From: Apostichopus japonicus
Taxonomy: Eukaryota; Echinodermata; Holothuroidea; Aspidochirotida; Stichopodidae
Direction: 5' to 3'
NCBI RefSeq assembly: GCF_037975245.1
Contig: NC_092571.1
Coordinates: 22,823,564-22,887,563, forward strand
DNA: 64,000 bases
Made by a program: the position numbers and the translations under genes. The stretch's first letter is position 1. Every line of letters starts with the position of its first letter. The notes beneath the pieces were generated by a model. That model saw only the letters and a list, made by a program, of their open reading frames with translations. It ran no database searches and was not told the DNA's origin. Below, one piece after another: positions 61,116-64,000 of this stretch.

Positions 61116-63185
61116 GTAACCCTTCCTGCTCAAGTCTTTGAATCAAGAAACAGGGAGTTAAGATTGTGTTTCATCTGCACATCTTTATTCAAGATAAATT
61201 ATAACAATTTCTGTCATTTATTATGTTATTCACCCAACTTGTCAAAGGATAAATCCTTAACATGGTTGCCTTGACAAGGTTCAGAGGTCAAGAAAATCAC
61301 TACAAATGAAAATAAATTTTCAGGGTTGAATGGCTGGGACATTTAACAACTAGCCAAGAATTTATTATTTTTGCCATACTTTTTGTCATTCATACCTTTG
61401 TACACCTGTAAGAGTAATCCCTGACTGTCTGGGCCAGGTCAAAGGTCAGTGAATCATGTTGGGCAGTATGAGCAAGAAAATGATTCTTGTTTCACAAGTT
61501 TGACAGTTTTGACAGGGTCAAATTTCTTGCTATGTGCTCTGTTGTATGTAATCGTAGTTCAGCCTCAATTTTTACTACCTGTATGATTACACATTACCAC
61601 TGGTGTCGAAAAGTTTAAAAGGGTAGGATTATTATATTAGTTTGGTTTTATAACTATTGTATGATGCATATATCAAACCCATGGTTTATTCATGCATGTG
61701 CTTTTGTATTATAAGCTGAGCACAGAGTTTCTGTCTGCCAAATTCTGAGTAATTCTATCAACAAAAAACTTGGTCGTTTCTTTCCTTTTGTCTTTCCCTA
61801 AATGAGTAGGAGGTTTTTAGTATAGTGTCTTTAACCATTATTGCTGATACCATAGTAACAGGACTTGTAAAAAAAAATAACAGTCCTGAGACTTCTATAG
61901 TTTTTGATTATATAGTTATGTTGCCAGAGCAAAAACTTGACTATAGTGGTCACATAAAAGAACCTCTGATATATGTCAACATTTATTCACCGTTCATCAT
62001 TGTGTTTGTGTGATCTGCATTTCCATTGAAAGGGGTGTTCAGTTGCCTTAAATCAAACAGAATCGGCAATCAGCCGCTCTTTTCCCCCTGTTGTTATATC
62101 CGCTGTTCAAAACCTCGGTTGCAGTGCTGTTCCCACGACTACAAGTCCCTGATGAAAAACAAGGTGTGAGTTTCTGTCACCAAAAAGTTTTTTCTTGAAA
62201 GTGGCCACTCGTCAGTGCTGTTTGTCAAGTACAGGGCCAGAAAGGGGGTCTGGAACAGGATAGAAGGGGGTAGAGCTAAAATCAGGTGGGCTGATGGCAT
62301 GGAGGGAGTTAGAAGGAGCTCCAAAGGGAAGGAGGGCAGGTAGGACCAGGAGACCCAGAAGTGGAGCTTATTAGGCAAGTTGTGACACTCCAGCACGTCA
62401 ATCTCAGAACTTGACCCGTTTGCATGAGATAGTTCAAATGGTGTAGTACTAGTGTATTGGAGAAGTATGATGTGTTTACAGTGAAAGAGATGAGAAATTC
62501 ATTGCTTTAAGACCTTAACGTTCACAGGAAGAAAGAGAAAAAAAGAAAAATATATATATGCCTTCCTATTTGTGAACGATACTGCTTGAAACTTTCACTG
62601 TTTCACATATATCTTTTTCAAGGCGAAGGCAAAATCAATATGAAGTTCAGAAGGAAAACTACTCAAGGAGATCAGTGGTATTAAAATAATGCCGAATGCT
62701 TCGTTTGAAAATAGTACTAGTGCATCTAATCTATATATTATAGAAATTCTAGTTTCCCAGACAATTCCTCAGGGTCACAAGGTTTGATATGGCCAAGTAT
62801 GACAAATGTTTATGTTTGAAGTACTTTACCAGCCTGTTAAAATGTAACCACGAAGAAGCAACCATGTATTCATTACTAAAGTTGATACAAGTTTGTTATG
62901 ACAGTTGGTATTCGTATTATGTGACATAGTGTGTGGATATATATACCCAGAAGTAGAGTTTATACCAGCTACTGTGTACATATAATATCCACGTGCAGGT
63001 ATGGAGATAAAATACCTATTATGTGATAGAATATCTACATGGGATAATATGCAGATATATCGATTTCTAAAAATTTGTTAGTATCATTCTATACCTGCTT
63101 TGAGACAAAGAGGTTCAGACAGGGTCCCCGCAAGGGTGTCAGCTGGTATTACAAATTGACATTGTCAGTTTTGGTATATGAGCTA
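61116..63185. other. Intronic stretch, weak exon candidate
   Basis: Mostly AT-rich. A pyrimidine tract and acceptor near 61825 open onto the frame at 61826-62013 (see findings). A G-rich patch lies at 62230-62350. Confidence 0.5.
61826..62013 (+). other. Weak candidate exon or NtA-like remnant
   Basis: A pyrimidine-rich tract (CGTTTCTTTCCTTTTGTCTT) is followed by TTTTTAGTATAG. The frame from 61826 is open for 62 codons and is phase-compatible with the NtA exon donor. ADTIVTGLVKK resembles ADVILSGLVDK of the NtA exon, and a beta-rich stretch follows. It lacks all NtA cysteines, shows no good donor and ends in a stop, so it may be chance or a relic. Confidence 0.18.
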
Positions 63186-63365
63186 GTACAGGTATAACAG
63201 AAGGATTCTTTATGCGGAAGGTGATGGGTAGTAAAGGAGTGGAGGGGAGCAGTAGAAGGAGGGGGATGGAGGGGGGTAGAGGGAGGGGGATGGATGAGGG
63301 GGGTACAGAGAGTGGGATAGATGGGGGGAGGGGGAGTATCAGAGATGAACAGGGGGTGGAGATCA
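63186..63365 (+). repeat. G-rich minisatellite
   Basis: Purine-dominated imperfect units such as GGAGGGGGATGGAGGGGGG (about 63230-63360). The Pro/Ser/Leu-rich frame on the - strand is its translation. Several G-runs of four or more suggest quadruplex potential. Confidence 0.85.
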
Positions 63366-63947
63366 ACTGACAGGCAAATGATCTTTGCTACCTAAGCAAA
63401 AATGGAAGAAACAATTACAACCCTGTAAATGTGTAATGACAATCTCTACACATGTATGCATGGGTAGAGAGAGACTCCCAGGTCAGGCATTATAACAATA
63501 AGTACTAAGGGTTTGTGGCTTTGTAATGTTAGGAAATTCCTTTCTTTTCATGGGTGTTCTGTTGTTTCTTTTATCTGGGAATCCATTCATGTTTCCCCAA
63601 TCCTAGCCTAATATTTTTCTTGAAAAGACCAGGGGGATAACTTTTTTAAGATAAGCTACTAGACTTAGTGAACATCGAGAATGGTAAAGCAAAGGTTTGT
63701 CTGAGACAGAGAAAGGAAAAGACTTTAGGAGACAATGGACTAGGGGAGAGGAGAGGATAACGATAGACAATGGAAGGGAAGTGGGGTGTTAGAAGACAAG
63801 TGGTACCTTTAGACAGGCTTTTGATGCTGTTACGGGACGTATTTTTAGTTCTTTAACAACAAAGGATAGCCGTGTGTAGTATCTATTCCATTTCCAAGGG
63901 ACTTGTGTTTCACATTTGATGTAATATCTTAATGATTCTACAGTTAC
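63366..63947. other. Intronic stretch, no exon seen
   Basis: Nothing recognised. A purine-rich patch (63700-63790). Confidence 0.6.
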
Positions 63948-64000
63948 GGTCTCGATGTAAGGTGGGACTGCGGTCGAGAGTAACTCAAGTTGTTTTCTGT
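63948..64000 (+). repeat. Dispersed repeat fragment, copy 2 (cut by window edge)
   Basis: GGTCTCGATGTAAGG, a short GC-rich spacer, GAGAGTAACTCAAGTTGTTTT. Homologous to 39885-39945 in the same orientation; the right end lies outside the window. Confidence 0.5.

Larger units (their letters stand above)
7999..64000 (+). other. Probable long first intron of the agrin-like gene (open at right edge)
   Basis: After the donor at 7999 no Kazal/follistatin, laminin-EGF, SEA or laminin-G exon could be recognised on the + strand, and no convincing unrelated gene on either strand. The simplest reading is a single intron of at least 56 kb filled with mobile elements and simple repeats. This is inference. 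Exons of 100-200 bp can be missed by eye, and if the transcript ends early much of this would be intergenic. Confidence 0.5.

Overview
The window looks like animal nuclear DNA. It is AT-rich, has almost no long open frames, and carries many transposon remnants and low-complexity tracts. One exon is clearly recognisable. It encodes a signal peptide followed by an agrin-type N-terminal (NtA, laminin-binding) domain and ends at a consensus splice donor. An NtA-bearing agrin points to a deuterostome. The many TACTGTA/TACAGTA words and the repeat style make an echinoderm, possibly a sea cucumber, my best guess, but the species is an inference.

Layout. Positions 1-7.0 kb are upstream intergenic sequence. 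They hold a complete hAT-type MITE (3381-4330) with an internal ~138-bp tandem array, and one weak exon-like segment (5202-5279). About 6.93-7.55 kb is a CpG-richer promoter/5'UTR candidate. The NtA exon is 7554-7998 on the + strand. From 7999 to the right edge I see no further exon I can defend, so this is probably the first part of a very long first intron (at least 56 kb); the rest of the gene would lie beyond the window.

The intron is a catalogue of mobile elements. Two copies of a ~1.1-1.2 kb non-autonomous hAT element (28397-29600 and 55024-56133) each have a perfect 8-bp target duplication. Two short MITEs of one family lie at 15637-15992 and 52470-52857. There are two decayed MITEs (46653-46828 and 60572-60703), a probable solo LTR (20330-21422), two LINE-like 3' ends in opposite orientations, a possible tRNA-derived SINE, and an unnamed ~145-bp repeat family in three good copies plus fragments. 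Long purine- or pyrimidine-only minisatellites (45.6, 54.2-55.0, 61.0, 63.2 kb) and poly(G)/poly(C) tracts are frequent.

I see no CRISPR array, no operon, no rRNA and no intact tRNA. I did not find a novel multi-gene system. The most useful observations are the single-exon NtA domain and several transposon families defined here by termini and target duplications.
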